Positions 36,001-48,147 of a stretch of DNA of 64,000 nucleotides are shown here, in pieces. How positions within the stretch are numbered: position 1 is the stretch's first letter; every line of letters starts with the position of its first letter. Below the pieces are notes generated by a model. It was not told the origin of the DNA, did not search any database, and saw only the letters and a program-made list of their open reading frames with translations. The position numbers were made by a program, and so were the translations under genes. The stretch is from Takakia lepidozioides (Eukaryota; Streptophyta; Takakiopsida; Takakiales; Takakiaceae): assembly GCA_030704615.1 (NCBI GenBank), contig CM060732.1, forward strand, positions 39,599,053 through 39,663,052, in the 5' to 3' direction.

Positions 36001-39000
36001 CTAGGACGCAATCCCATTTACGCTCTCATTGTTAGAATTAGGGTGGGAAAACCTCATTCCGCCGGTTCCACGTTTTTGCCCCAGGAATTCAATCCAATCG
36101 TTTTCCGGTTTTTGCCTAGAATTGGGTAAAGTTCCGGAGGTAAAGTTCCGGAGCTCCTGGGGATAAACCGGGGAAAACACTTGGGCAGGAACTCTTAGGG
36201 CTTTTGTTTTTTCTTGTTTTGATTTTGGAAAATATTTCACTGATGAGGGGGGAAAATAAAACCGCCATAAGGCCATAATGAAGGCAATTACACACCAGAG
36301 TGGGTGAGTGGTGAGTACGTAGTTATTTATTGATGAATTCTCAGAAGTTGAAGTTCTAGAAGAGAGTTTGACACTAGAATAGATACTGAAGTCCAAAAAT
36401 ATTATTATGCATAGTAAATCGGGTGAGCATGGAGGCTTTATCTTTTTTAATCCTAGTCATAGGAATTACATGTTTTCAAAAAGGAGAAAAAAAACCATAT
36501 ATAAAATCTAATTCAAAGAGCATTTTCTCAAGGCAAAACCGTGGGTGTATGGTTGAAAACCCTAAAACTATAGCGACGGCAGAGGAGGTCACAAGTCACA
36601 AACCTAAGCAGCGGAGCGTTTCATTTTAAGAAACCCCTACTGATATAGCTTGAATCAAAACTTTTTATACCAAAATCCAACTATCCCACATCCAATTTTT
36701 TACTGTCATATAGGCTTAGGTGTATATTTTGCTCAAGATGCCTATATATGTTGATAAATTTTATGGATTTCTCGGTCTCGCCCTGAGAAATTACATTTGA
36801 ATAATTGAAAGTAGTTTCAGGGGGTCAGAGTTTCGACATGCAGTACTATCCATCTTAAAGGTGATCTGAAGTCTCACCGCGTATCTCTCGCCCGAAAGGG
36901 CCCAATATCTGGTGAGCACAACGTGAGCAAAAACCTGAGTTTCACAATTTATCATTTCACAGTGGAATTCTCCAAGTATCTGGGGAATATGCAAAATATA
37001 TCATCGTGCTTGCATAAGCATGCTCCAACAACTTTCCGGGCTCGGTCCAAACTGGTTAATAGATTTGTTTAGATCTCAAAGCCCTTCGAGACCCGATAAA
37101 TTATAATGAAAATATATATAACATATCATCAAAATAATCATAATATGATAGAAGTAATCGAGGGAATTTGATAAAGGCTTTACCAACTGAGGTGCATTCG
37201 GTACACATTTTATGTGGGAAAGTTGTAAAAACTATATTGGTGCGAGGCTTTGGAGACGTATGAACAAATGATGGGGGAGGGGGTGAAGCCCAACCACATC
37301 ATGTTTGTGTGCGTGTGTAAGCCGCAGCCTTGGAAAAGGGCAAAGAGGTCCATGGCGACATCACCAAAGCTAGAATTGTACATCTCCGCCGCGGGTCCCT
37401 AAATGCCCCGGCAACGGCAAAGGAGCCCCCGGCCCTGGTATCCGCACCCTAGGGCCCGTACTTTCGTGCAGGATACAGGCCCTCTAGGCCCGGCCGGTAC
37501 CTGCTGGAGCGACTAAAAAACACGACTGCCTGCATTTATGGCGTGAGGGTAAGGCGGCGTCTGTCCGGGCGGTCCCTCCAGAACAAGGCACGTCAGCCAA
37601 AAAGACATGTGCAAGGTAGTTTGATGGGGTTGCCGCTAGGGGAGGGGAGTGTTGGAGGCCGTAGGAGGTTACCGTTGTAGTGTTGTTTGGCGTACCCCCG
37701 GTGGAGATGCTCTAAGCAAATCCACTTCAACTATTTCCTTAGCATCGTGAAGTCTGCATAAAGAATAAATGATACTAGAACTACACTTATGCGTGACAAA
37801 TCTACATATGGGTGTCAAATCCCATACAAGATGGACAGAGAAACGAAGTGTGGTGTTTCTTACGCATGGACGACGTATTAAGCTGTTCAAGCACTCAATT
37901 CAGTCCATCTTACAGTGGAGCTCAATATGGGGTTGAATATCCATATAAGTATCAAGATATCTCAGCACTTACAATATAAGATAAAGCAAAATGGCCTTTC
38001 CTGGGACAATGATTGGCCCGAGACTTATAGAAATATGAACAATTTTGGTCGCTGAAAGTTCACCTAAATACAAAATTAAGTGTTGGAATGACATTGGAGG
38101 TCGTACTTGGGCCTCTACATGGGATACATAGGAGATTGCACTTTGTACTTAGATGGGCCTTAGGAGTCACACTTGGATACACATGAAATTGCACTTGGTC
38201 TTAGATTTCAATTCTTCACACATGGGCCAACGGCACAGGCTACCCTAGTCAATATATAAAAGCAAGGTGTTTTGTTTGTTTTGTTTTGTTTTGTAGCCTC
38301 ATTCATATGTCCCAAACCACGGGCCAGCCTTGGTGCTTAGTGCCGTTGGAAAGCCCTCACTGAAGAGGGGTGGACCGACTTGGTCTCATACTTTTTGGAC
38401 TTGTAGTGTGGGCGATATGGAATTTCAAGTACTTCTGGTTGCTGGAAATTCGTGAAAAATAGCAAAGTGGGCTTTCCTGGAGCAATGATTGGCCTTTCAT
38501 TTGTCTTTTGTGCACGTGGACAATAAATATAAATTGGGCTTTTTTAAATACAAAAGAAGAGAAGACATCAAAACAATGACCATGAAGCCACTGTATAAGA
38601 CCAGACATACACTGGTGTAAAGTTCTACGGTAGTTGAACACTTGTCCAGCGACCCTAGACCCCAACATGCATGGGAATGAAAAGCTACCGAGTCCATCCC
38701 ACTGAACTCATCAGTTTCCAACCACAGGTATTAAGAGCACAAACCTCTCTGTTAATACTGTATCTCAAATCCAGAAACGTCCAATGATACCACATATGTA
38801 CATAAACAGAACCTCATGTAGAGAATAAGTGTTAACATGTAGATCTGCTTCATACAAGCAGTGCACGTACAAATGAATGAGCTCCAAAAAGACAGCAGAC
38901 TAACAAGCACGTTTGAGACCTAACCCACAAGTCAAAGGAGAGCAGGTTCACATAATTCAAGCAGCAATTGTTTTGCGACCTGTTAGAGTTGGTAACCACC

Positions 39001-39627
39001 AGTTGTCTTGCACTTTCAGATCTTACTCACATTTGTACGCTACAATTGAAGCACATAAATATCCAAAAAGCGAGCAATACTGAAGTACACTCGCTAATTA
39101 AGCATGTAAAAGTAGCACAATCGCATATTTGCATTAAACAAGGCAACACTCCAATTCATGTGAAATAATAATATCAAGTGTTTTGGAATTTAAATCTACA
39201 TCAAATATCAACACTAGAGAACCTACATCCAGATAACAACATACCTTTCAATCTGTAATTCGGAGCATCTTGTTTGAAGACCTGCAATCTGACAACTCCT
39301 CATCCTTGTCCTCTGGTGGTTATGGTAGTTCTCCAAGCAACTTGTCATCCTCCCGTTTTGGGAATTCATAATTGAGAACATGACGAAGAAAAAAAAAATC
39401 TGTATGTCAAACGTCTCGACCGAAAGTCCGTAAGCTACTCGACTACCCTGTCGAAGCATTGGAATCTACTCCACGTCTAAAATCTGACCTCTTGAAGATT
39501 TTGGAGTATCTCAACCTCTCCCTCCTCCAGCTACACTTTGCGAAATGAAGCTACAGAATACGTGTGCAGTAGTGTTGCGAGACTCCTAATTTAGAGAAGG
39601 GCTGGTGAGATAATGGATGAGATCAGC
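33080..39627. other. No recognisable gene; probable TOP1 5' region at left
   Basis: The missing first exon and promoter of TOP1 should lie here on the minus strand. An ATG at 35694 (minus) opens an acidic 'MDGDDGMV' frame but cannot be tied to TOP1. From about 36100 the DNA is AT-rich, with short overlapping frames only. A (TTTTG)n tract lies at about 38268-38296. Two imperfect copies of a ~35-bp phrase containing CTTTCCTGG..CAATGATTGGCC lie near 37985-38025 and 38462-38495. Confidence 0.5.
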
Positions 39628-39960
39628 CTGTCATGCGCATACATATCGCTACACAACTACATCGTTGTCCAAAACCACACAACACATGTGCACACCAAAC
39701 ACTAGTCTATCACTAGTCTATCACTAGTCCACCACTAGTGCATCGCTAGTCCTGCCACTAGTGCAACCACTAGTCCACCACTAGGCTGCCACTAGCCACC
39801 CACTAGTGAGCCACTAGTCCAACCACTAGGCTGCCACTAGCCACCACTAGTACAGCCACTAGTCCAACCACTAGGCTGCTACTAGCCACCACTAGTGCAG
39901 CCACTAGTCCATCACAATCGCCCCCGATAAAGAAAGAATGATACAAGCACACAAGCTCTC
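39628..39960 (-). mobile_element. Fragment of the gypsy-type element: LTR piece fused to CTAG-rich 3' end
   Basis: On the minus strand a ~35-bp piece (39926-39960) matches the LTR-like sequence of copies A and B (AGCTTGTGTGCTTGTATC...CTTTATC). It is joined directly to GGGGGCGATTGTG and the CTAG-rich 3' region seen at 53813-54012 in copy A. It ends at the same ...GACAG as the other copies, followed by unrelated DNA. The whole coding interior is gone. Confidence 0.7.
39688..39912. repeat. ACTAGT/CTAG-rich degenerate tandem array
   Basis: About twenty CCACTAG-type units of roughly 9-12 bp (CACTAGTCCA, CACTAGTGCA, CACTAGGCTG, CACTAGCCAC). Shorter versions lie at 53829-53945 and 63341-63394. This array belongs to the 3' end of the gypsy-type family and is longest here. 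Confidence 0.85.
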
Positions 39961-40005
39961 TCGAAGAAAGCAGCTAGCGCGTGAGCGTGCTCATGTGAGC
40001 GCGCT

Positions 40006-40027
40006 CACGCTTAGCGCACTAAGCGTG
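40006..40027. repeat. Inverted repeat, 9-bp arms
   Basis: CACGCTTAG (40006-40014) and CTAAGCGTG (40019-40027) around CGCA, next to further GTGAGC/GCTCAC palindromic pieces (39981-40008). A similar GTGTGAGC-TT-GCTCACAC hairpin occurs at 62932-62949. Confidence 0.8.
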
Positions 40028-40697
40028 AATAGATTCCCTTAAGCGTGAGCAGAAAATGGAAGTGGAGCATATAACCGTGGAAGAAGCAGGGCCTATTGTT
40101 GTGGATGCAAACTTGTGCAAATTGGAGGGTAACATACCATGTCGGGACCGAAGACGCCAACCTCCATGCAAGAAAATCTGAGATGAATGTGCACGAAAAA
40201 CTTTTCGATGAAGGTAAGCAAGGATGAATGGCAAAGATGAATGGATGAATGTAGGATGAATGTGGAATGAAAAATGATTGGATGAATGTACCATAAATGA
40301 CTGAAATAAGATTGCTTGTAAAAGAACATTCATGACATTCATGGGATTCATCTCATTCATCTCATTCATTCATCTCATAGAAAGTGTAGCCATAACCCAT
40401 AAAACAAGATTGATCGAGCAAAAAAAATTGTGGCGGACGTAGATCAATGTGACATTGGAAAAAATGCAGATTTTGATGGCCTTCGTTGCCAATAACCAGC
40501 ACGAAGGCATTTGCAAGTCCACCTGGTTGGAACACAAACATGTATTGCAAAACAAGATTGAAGATTGATCTCAGTCTAAGAAAATGTTGTCATTAACCAG
40601 CATGAAGCCATCTCCAAAGTCGGATACACTTTAGATTTTCATAACAATGACATGACATAATAACCGGCAGAGTTGCAATGCAAATCCCGACTACATC

Positions 40698-41437
40698 TCA
40701 AATTGAACCCGAACTATCTCGCTGCAGTTGTGTATGAACGTCACCGAGTCCTAATGTACATTGGTGAATGTACGTGTCCCGTTTAGGATCGCAAAACATC
40801 CTCTGAATGTAGATGTAGTAAAGATGCTTGCACGGGACAAATTTGCCTCTCTTACCAAGAGAGCTTGAGAGCGTGTTCTGAAAGTCCGGACAAGTGCAAC
40901 TAGGAAAATCTCCAATGGTAATCTCATAGGTCCTGTCATGAACATCCGATCTAGAGGTGGCCATGGTGTGCACCCGCCCATAGCCTGACAAGGGGATATT
41001 CACAATTTGGGTGACGCGACACTGCAGGGTTCTAGCAGACTTTATCTTGCACTCATTATCTACACCAGCCTCAACCCAAAATACCGCATTTCCATTCTTT
41101 TTTGTGGACCAATTGTTGTCTTGTCGAGGACATGCAGGAAAGTTGGAAGGGAAAGCCATTGGAGAAACCGGCGTTACGACAGTTGGGCCTCTCAGAAGGC
41201 GAAACCCGGCCTCCTCCAGCATGTCAATTTCCAGTTTGGAGAGTGTGGTTCCTAACTTCAGTGGCCACACGGCTGGAATTTGAGGCTTCATTATCACAGA
41301 ATCCCGAACAGTCCCCATGACACAGCGCACAGTGTCATCCGGGCAGAACCAAAACTTGTGAGGCCTAGACTCCCGCGACATGTAATGCTTGAACAAGCCG
41401 GTGAATGTCGAGGCAGGAGTTCCGCATGTCCCCTTCG
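40698..41437 (-). CDS. SWIM-type zinc-finger protein, C-terminal exon (possibly degraded gene)
   Basis: One frame of about 246 codons ends at 40698. Its C-terminal part, 'YEITIGDFPSCTCPDFQ' followed about 15 residues later by 'VPCKHLYYIYIQRMF', fits the SWIM consensus CxCx(n)CxH. SWIM fingers occur in MULE-type transposases, FAR1/FHY3-type factors and unrelated nuclear proteins. An in-frame TAG just upstream (about 41440) means that any N-terminal part must come from a separate exon or be lost. Frames further upstream on the same strand ('CDNVFAA', 'FVNGLLNSTIGTTSRY') may be the rest but carry a stop. There is no transposase catalytic domain in view. The SWIM assignment is good; the gene structure is not resolved. 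Confidence 0.55.
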
Positions 41438-42404
41438 AAATCTAGGCGGTGCACTTCTGAAACGAGGGTGCCCTAATAGCGACACACTTGACTTTTGATC
41501 CTTGGGAGTCCGTTCTATATGCCACATTGCCTCTGTACAGTCAGACTCCACTACCGGCAGCATGTTCTCCCCTTCTCCTCGGACTGTAGTGGTTGGAGAC
41601 TCGAGAGGGAACGATGCTGAAGAAGATTCATCCACGAAAGTGGGGGGGCACAGGCACACGAGGTACCGAGAAGTTGTCCCTATCGTGGAATTGAGCAGGC
41701 CATTAACAAAGCAACGGATTTATGCCGCAAAAACATTGTCACAGCGTTCACCAAACAGCTTCGTATAGCTGATCCTAGTCTCGGTGCAGGATTCCTGGAC
41801 CAGGTGCGGCTCCATTGGAACAAGAGTGACAAGCCAGAAATGACATAGGAGAAGTGGCATAGGCTTGCAATGGCAATGGTGGAGCCAAAGCACAAGATGC
41901 GATCGCTTAAGATCTAGAACTCTGACCCTGTCCTCTGTCAGGCAAACAACTTTCATTTCGTGGGGCCTTTCAGCGATGTCGACTGGGACAAGTGGCTCCA
42001 TAAAGCGACATTTTGGTGCCAGGTGCAGAAATCATCCTGCCTTTGTCGTCGCAATAACTTGCATTGAAATTACAATTGTTTGTAAACGCATCGTAACACA
42101 AGCTTGTGTCTTGGCAGCTGGAGGAGAGGGGTTTGGAAGTTATGGAGCAAACTCTTCATGACTTCAAAATCGAGGTAATTTAGCCCGATGAATCTTTCGG
42201 CACTTTCATTCGGAGGTGGAAAGAGATTGTTTGGAAGTATGCCTTCTTTCGTGAATTTGCAATAAAGGGGGGAATTCTGTGCTCTAATCTGTTCAATGCG
42301 TAGTACAATGGGGAGCAGGCAATGAAGCGAGTCAATTACAGGTTAGATTGGAACTACATTCCCATTTGCATTTGCTTCCTTTTAGACCCGATTGCACTCT
42401 ATGT

Positions 42405-42784
42405 TCAGGCTTGCGCTAACGCAAGTCTGATCACAGTATTTGATATGGCTACGTACCTTGGTATCACAGACGTTTTTGTGCACACCGTTAACGCAAGCCT
42501 AAACCTTGCTCTGAAACTCTTCCCCTTCTTACACTCTGTGCACTTGTGCAAATCCAAGAAAACCACAACAAGACTGACCAAGAGTGTTTTTTTATTTTAT
42601 TTTATTAATATTTTTTAATATTTTTTAATTTTTTTATTTATAAAACATTTACGAAAGGGGACTGTTTTCAGACCAGGGTTCAGGCTTGCGTTAACGCAAG
42701 CCTGACCAAGAGTGTGTTTATTTTTATTTATTTATTTTTTAATCTTTAATTTTTTATAGGAAAGGGAACTGGTTTCAAACCAGG
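42405..42784. repeat. Palindrome-bearing duplicated AT-rich module left of element A
   Basis: A perfect 24-bp palindrome sits at 42681-42704 (centre GCGTTAACGC). Imperfect or half copies lie at about 42409-42432 and 42486-42503. Each of two units then runs GACCAAGAGTGT, a T/A-rich stretch and GAAAGGG.ACT..TTTC...ACCAGG (about 42576-42677 and 42704-42784). Element A begins immediately after the second ACCAGG. Confidence 0.75.
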
Positions 42785-43032
42785 TGTCAAGTTATTTTAC
42801 CACTAGTGTGAAACTAGCTAGGAAATAGCTAGCTTTTACATATTGACATTTGGGATTGGCCCAAGTGTCAATCCAGGGGTCAAGGCAGATTTAGGCCCTG
42901 GAGTGGTTATCTTCACGGCAAGCGCGGGAGGCTCATCTTTCTCGAGTTGAGCCTCACCGCGCCTAGCTATGGCGCCGTAGTGTGGATTCCCCATGGCGTG
43001 GGGTGCACTTGGCTTGACTTGTATTTGAGTGA
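42785..43032 (+). repeat. Left LTR-like repeat of copy A (first 248 bp)
   Basis: Identical to 54013-54260. Copy B carries a diverged version on the minus strand (60179-60495), which also begins TGTCAAG next to unrelated DNA, so this is a true 5' terminus. By comparison with B the repeat may extend to CTTTATCA at about 43101 (~317 bp). No standard Met-tRNA primer-binding site was seen directly after it. Confidence 0.75.
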
Positions 43033-43102
43033 TGAGGTTATATATGCATGAGTTTATGCTTCAGATTTGTGAGCTCGTGCTTGTATCCTTCTTCTTTATC
43101 AC

Positions 43103-46100
43103 TCGAGAAAGATGAGCTCGTATCTGTGAGTGCCAAATACGAGTTAGTTGTAGCACTTGTGGTTTTTGCTTGAGAATGAGAGAAACCAAGTGGTTATGCA
43201 AGGAGCACCGTGGAGCTCTTGGTTGTTAGAAGCGGAGGTGATGTGGGTTACGAGGTGGTAGACCTTGGCATTCGATCTTCAGCTTCAGAGATGAAAGCAC
43301 CATGCTGCAGGTAATTCCAGAGCACCTTGATGGTTTCAGATTGTGTACATGCATGAGCAAGCACGATTGGGAAGAGGACCAGTCAAGAGCAGGTTATAGT
43401 GGCTTTGGTGGCAAAGCTGAGAACTGGACTTGGGAATGCGAGCTTTCATTGTGTGAAGGATTGCAAGACCAAGCGAAAGGGTTGATTTGGCTTGGGGCAA
43501 ATTAGTGCACCTTGTGGAGTATGGTGAGATTGGGTTTCCATCTCGAGCTTCAGCATTGAGAGGGCTCTTGTCATGGCAAGAGCAGGGCTGGAACAGGAGC
43601 TAAGAGGTGCGGCAAGGCCATGGAATGTGCACCTAGGGTTTCAGAGCTTGGAAGAAGAGCTCTTGCACCACAAGAGAAGTGTCTTGTGGCTGGAAATGTA
43701 AGCCTTAGGGTTTCAGGAGCTTGGCAAAGGCTGTGGAGTGCTTAGTCTTGTCTTAGAGAGCATCAAGGAGCCAAGGAGCCAAGATAGGGGGCTGATATCT
43801 CTTGTGTGAAGAGGTTGCATGTGTGGAGCATGTATTCAGCTCATTGAAGCTTCCATCTTCAAGCTTGGAGGGCAAGCAAGGAAGTGGGAAGGGCTGACTT
43901 CCCTTATGCGAGGGCAATGCATGTGTGGAGCATGCTATCAGCCTGATGAAGGCTTGCACTTTCAGGTTTGTGGGTGCAAGAAATGAAGCAAAGGAGCTGA
44001 TTCTCTTATGGTGAGAGTGGGGCATGTGTGGAGCATGCCTTCAGCCCATTGAGGCTCTTGTTTTCAAGCTTTAGAGAGCTAGAACGGAAGGTCTAGGGCT
44101 GGTTTCCACTTGGAGTGAAAGAAAAGCACTTGTAGGGCCTATGTGAGTTGGGGTTTCAACTTCAAGCTTGAAGGGAGCGCAACTCTTGAAGCAGCAGGTG
44201 TAGGGGGCTGGAATAGGCTCTAAGACAGATGTTATGGCCAAGGAGAGTGCTTGAATGAGTGCTCACAAGGGCTGGGAACCAGCAGGGCTTGGTTGTTTGC
44301 CATTGAGTTTAGTGGCGTGTTTGGGGAGGCTAAGTGAGAAAGAAGGCTTGGTTTGTGGCAACCACCTCATGGCTTAGGGCTACTATGGTGGTGTGTGGGA
44401 GCCGAAAGAGCAAGAATACCTTGTTGATTTCCTCACAGCCGCCATAGCTCAGTGGAAAGAAGCCTAGAGTCCAAGAGAGACAAACCCTAGCTTGGCGTGG
44501 CTAAACCCCTTCGAGAAATGGCTAAACTGCTAGAGCGGCCATGGATGGGGCTGTGACGGGCTGTGCCTGAGGCCTTTGGGGCTGTGACGGGCTGTGTCAG
44601 GCCGTGCCTGAGGCCTGTGGGGCTGTGACAGGCTGTGCCCAGTGGCCTGTGGGGCTGTGACGGGCTGTGCCCTGTGCCCTGTGGGGCTGTGACGAGCTGT
44701 GACGGGCTGTGCGGGGCTGTGACAAGCTGTGCCCAGTGGCCTGTGGGGCTGTGACAGGCTGTGCCCAGTGGCCTGTGGGGCTGTGACGGGCTGTGAGGGG
44801 CTGTGATAGGCCATGCTTGAGGCCTTTGGGGCTGTGATGGGCTGTGAGGGGCTGTGACAGGCCGTGCCTGAGGCCTTTGAGGCTGTGACGGGCTGTGAGG
44901 GGCTGTGACAGGCCGTGCCCATGGCCTTTGGGGCTGTGACGGGCTGCGCCAGTGGCCTTCGGGGCTGTGACGGGCTATGAGGGCCTGTGCCGGTGGCCTT
45001 CGGGGTCGTGACGTGCTGTGAGGGCCTGTGACGGGCTACGCCGGTGGCCTTGGGGGCTGTGAGGGGCTGTGTCAGGCCGTGCCTGAGGCATGTGGGGCTG
45101 TGACGGGCTGTGAGGGGCTGTGACAGGCTGTGCCCGTGGCCTTTGGGGCTGTGAGGGGCTGTGACAGGTTGTGCCCAGTGGCCTGTGGGGCTGTGACGGG
45201 CTGTGCGGGGCTGTGATAGGCTGTGCCCAGTGGCCTGTGGGGCTGTGACGGGCTGTGAGGGGCTGTGACAGGCTGATCCCGTGGCCTTTGGGGCTGTGAG
45301 GGGCTGTGACAGGCTATGCCCATGGCCTTTGGGGCTGTGACGGGCTGTGAGGGGCTGTGTCAGGCCGTGCCTGAGGCCTTTGGGGCTGTGAGGGGCTGTG
45401 GCGAGCTGTGACGGGCTGTGAGGGGCTCTGACAGGCTGTGCCCAGTGGCCTATGGGGCTGTGACGGGCTGTGCGGGGCTGTGACAGGCTGTGTGGGGCTG
45501 TGATGGGCTGTGACAGGCTCTGGCGAGCTGTGACGGGCTTTGAGGGGCTGTGACAGGCTGTGCCCAGTGGCCTATGGGACTGTGACGGCTGTGACCAGTG
45601 AGCTGTGTGGGCCTGTGCTGGTCTGTGGTGGCCCATGTTGACCTGTGGACGGCCTGTGCTGACTTGTGGAGGCACTGGTGGACTGCCTAAGGACTGGCAT
45701 GTGGTCTGGAAGGCCGAATTTTGAAGCTCGTGGAGGGCGGTTTGAGGAGTATCTTCATGATATTCCCATGGTCATGCAAGTGAGGGAAGAGAGGAGAGGA
45801 AGAGTGTTGGGATAAGGGCATGTTGGGGTTAGGCATTGCTTTAGCTTCTCTTCCTTGTAGTTTCCACCCTCTCATTAGGCCAAGACCTTTCCGTAGGTGG
45901 AGGCAAGAGTCAGTCCGGGTTTGGGCTGGGGTGTCCTTGCAGGAGCAACACCGTAGAGTTGTTTTTGGTGTGGGGGAGTTATCGTTCTGATTTCTTGTGT
46001 TTGGATCCCCTCCATACCTGCATGCTTGACTGTGCGCCATGCTAGTTTTGTGTGGGCGCTTGTTTTTATAGGTGATTGGTCCGGATTTGATCACCGGCCA

Positions 46101-46332
46101 GTCCTAGAGCATGATGTCGATGGTGAGGCTGGGGTGATGACCAGCCAGACCATCATTGTTTCTCCTGTGGTGAGGTTGGAGGTGATGACCAGCCAACCAT
46201 AGGAGTGCTTGCGGTGGATGCAGGTACAGGTGTAGGCTATGTTAGGAACTTAGTATTCCAAACCATAAGCCGCAACAGGTTCTCTACCCGGTTACCTTGT
46301 AGAGAGGGGGTTAGGGACATGTTCATGACCGG
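43103..46332 (+). other. Long untranslated leader of copy A
   Basis: About 3.2 kb without an open frame resembling a known protein. The first 1.4 kb has loosely repeated GTGTGGAGCATG and GAGCTT phrases. 44530-45700 is the GGGCTGTGACG minisatellite. The last 600 bp lead into gag. Copy B has a shorter (~2.2 kb) leader in which a different CACGGCC-rich array replaces the minisatellite. Confidence 0.6.
44545..45690. repeat. GGGCTGTGACGGGCTGTG minisatellite
   Basis: About 1.1 kb of higher-order repeats built from GGGGCTGTGA(C/G)GGGCTGTG and CAGGC(C/T)GTGCC..(G/A)TGGCCT modules, roughly 50-60 bp per higher-order unit. The minus strand stays open for 381 codons reading Ser/Pro/His-rich repeats ('ACHSPSQPVTAPKATG'), which follows from the repeat having no stop in that frame. 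I do not call it a gene. Confidence 0.85.
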
Positions 46333-48147
46333 TTGAGTGTCAACACGGAGGTGCCACTAGTTGCTGGGGACAGTGCCGGTTTGAGCACTAGCGATACTAG
46401 TGGGTACACGAGACTAGGTGTGCGGTTTAGGCCACCTTCACCTCCTGTGTCTTCCACGGAAGGTTCTGATTCGGATTGTGAATCAGGAGGACTCATACCG
46501 GCGGTGCAAGTTGTTTCTTTGCCATTGTTGTGGGACACAATGGAGGAGATATATGGAGCTACCAAGGGGCCACAAAGGTACTCTGGGGCGGTGGGCACCA
46601 TCGAGTTGGATGATTTTATCCAAGAGTTTGATAGTTGGTGTGATTTGCAGCAAATGCGCAATCCACAACTATTTACGCCGTTCATGGCATGGAAAGGGCT
46701 GTTTCAGCACCTTGAGGGGCCGCCTATGGATGATTACCATGAGTTCAGACGGGGGCATGAGGTTGAGATCGAGGAGTGGAGGATGTACTGGTCACCCGAC
46801 TATGTCTCCATCACTAGGGGCACTAGAGCCACGAGGGCAGTGGCTACACCTGCCGCTGCACTGGCAACTTCAGCAAGTAGCAGAGGGACTACTGGGACTG
46901 GTGGTACAGTAGCTACGACGTCCACCCAAGCCACTACCGCACCAGCACTAGTACCCGTGCCTGCCTTCAACCCTGTTGTGGAGTTCTTCGAAGAGTTGAG
47001 AGGGAACTACCAAGGGGTGAGGACAGAGAAGTTGCGGAGCTTGCAAGAGTTCCAACGGAAGCCGACCGAGAGCTTGAGGGAGGCTTTCACTCGCATGAGG
47101 CGCTTGATAAATGTAACCCAAGGGGTTACGGAAGCTCAGGCAGTCCAATTCTGGTATGGGATATTGGACAAGGAGCTGAGGAGAAGGGTGCGGGATGCAA
47201 CTCTCCTACAAGCGGCCCAACCCACCTTAGCAAATGTGTTTTTGCTGGCAGAGCGGATAGAGCTCAACATGGTGGAGGAACGAGTGGTCATGGTGGGATT
47301 TGCTAAGGAGACACCATGGGGTAGTGGTGCTCCTAGCCAACCACTACCTCAACGTGCTCAAGGCAACAAGGGGGCTCAGGTGAAGCTCAGGGAAGGGCAG
47401 AGAGGACCTCAGATGCAAGGGTCTCTCCCTTCATTAGCTGGCCAACAACGGGCGGAGGTGGTGTGCTGGACATGTGGAGGACCCCATGTCAAGAAGGATT
47501 GCCCAGAGGGAGGCAAAGGGTCGGCACATGCACAGCCTGCACAGTTGCAGTGTGGGCATTGTGGCAAGCATGGGCATGGAGAGGCCCAGTGTTATGGTTT
47601 GCATCCTGAGTTGCGCCCAGGTCAGTTCCAAGGGAACAATGGTGGCCGGGGGCGAGGTGGAGCAGCCCAGAGAGGACGAGGTGGCCAGCCACAAGGCCAA
47701 GGGCAAGCTCAACGTGGCCAAGGACGCGGAGGTCAGGGTGTTGACCAAGGCATGGCCAACCGGCTTCAGCAGCTAGAGCAGAGGCTCGCTGCCATGGCTA
47801 CAGCTCAAGTGGTACCGGCTCTAAGGCCGGATGGTCCACCTCCTGCTCCTGAGGGAGGAGATATGGGAGGCATGGGATTCATGTGTGGAGCAGCACTACC
47901 ACTAGTGCAGGTGGAGTCTGCTGCAGCCGTGACTCGAGGAGCAGCACGAGTTCCTGAGCCACGAGGTGCAGAGGTGAGTTGGATCCACAGCGTGGGGAGG
48001 CAAGCCGTCAGGCTAGGCTTCCTCAGTCATTCACATTGGCGGAGACAGTGTCGACGCCATCCATGGCACCTAGTTCTCGCCCGACGGTTACCGAGGCGGA
48101 GGTTACTATGCCATTGGGGAGAGCTACACGGTAGCACCACTACCTAG
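46333..48147 (+). pseudogene. gag polyprotein of copy A (capsid-like and two zinc knuckles)
   Basis: Residues about 60-300 contain the retrotransposon gag/capsid-like region ('FFEELRGNY.GVRTEKLRSL', 'EFQRKPTESLREAFTRMRRL', 'FWYGILDKELRRRVRD'). Two CCHC knuckles follow: 'CWTCGGPHVKKDC' and 'CGHCGKHGHGEAQC'. A Gly/Arg/Gln-rich tail and a short coiled segment ('MANRLQQLEQRLAAMA') come next. Copy B starts gag with ATG at the position where A has ACG, so A's start codon appears mutated. After about 47985 the frame no longer matches the expected protein (the 3' part reads Arg/His-rich), implying a frameshift before protease. Confidence 0.75.

Noticed and set aside
44530-45675. 381-codon minus-strand frame of Ser/Pro/His repeats
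   Set aside because: It lies wholly in the minisatellite; the repeat lacks stops in this frame and there is no sign of selection or a known domain.
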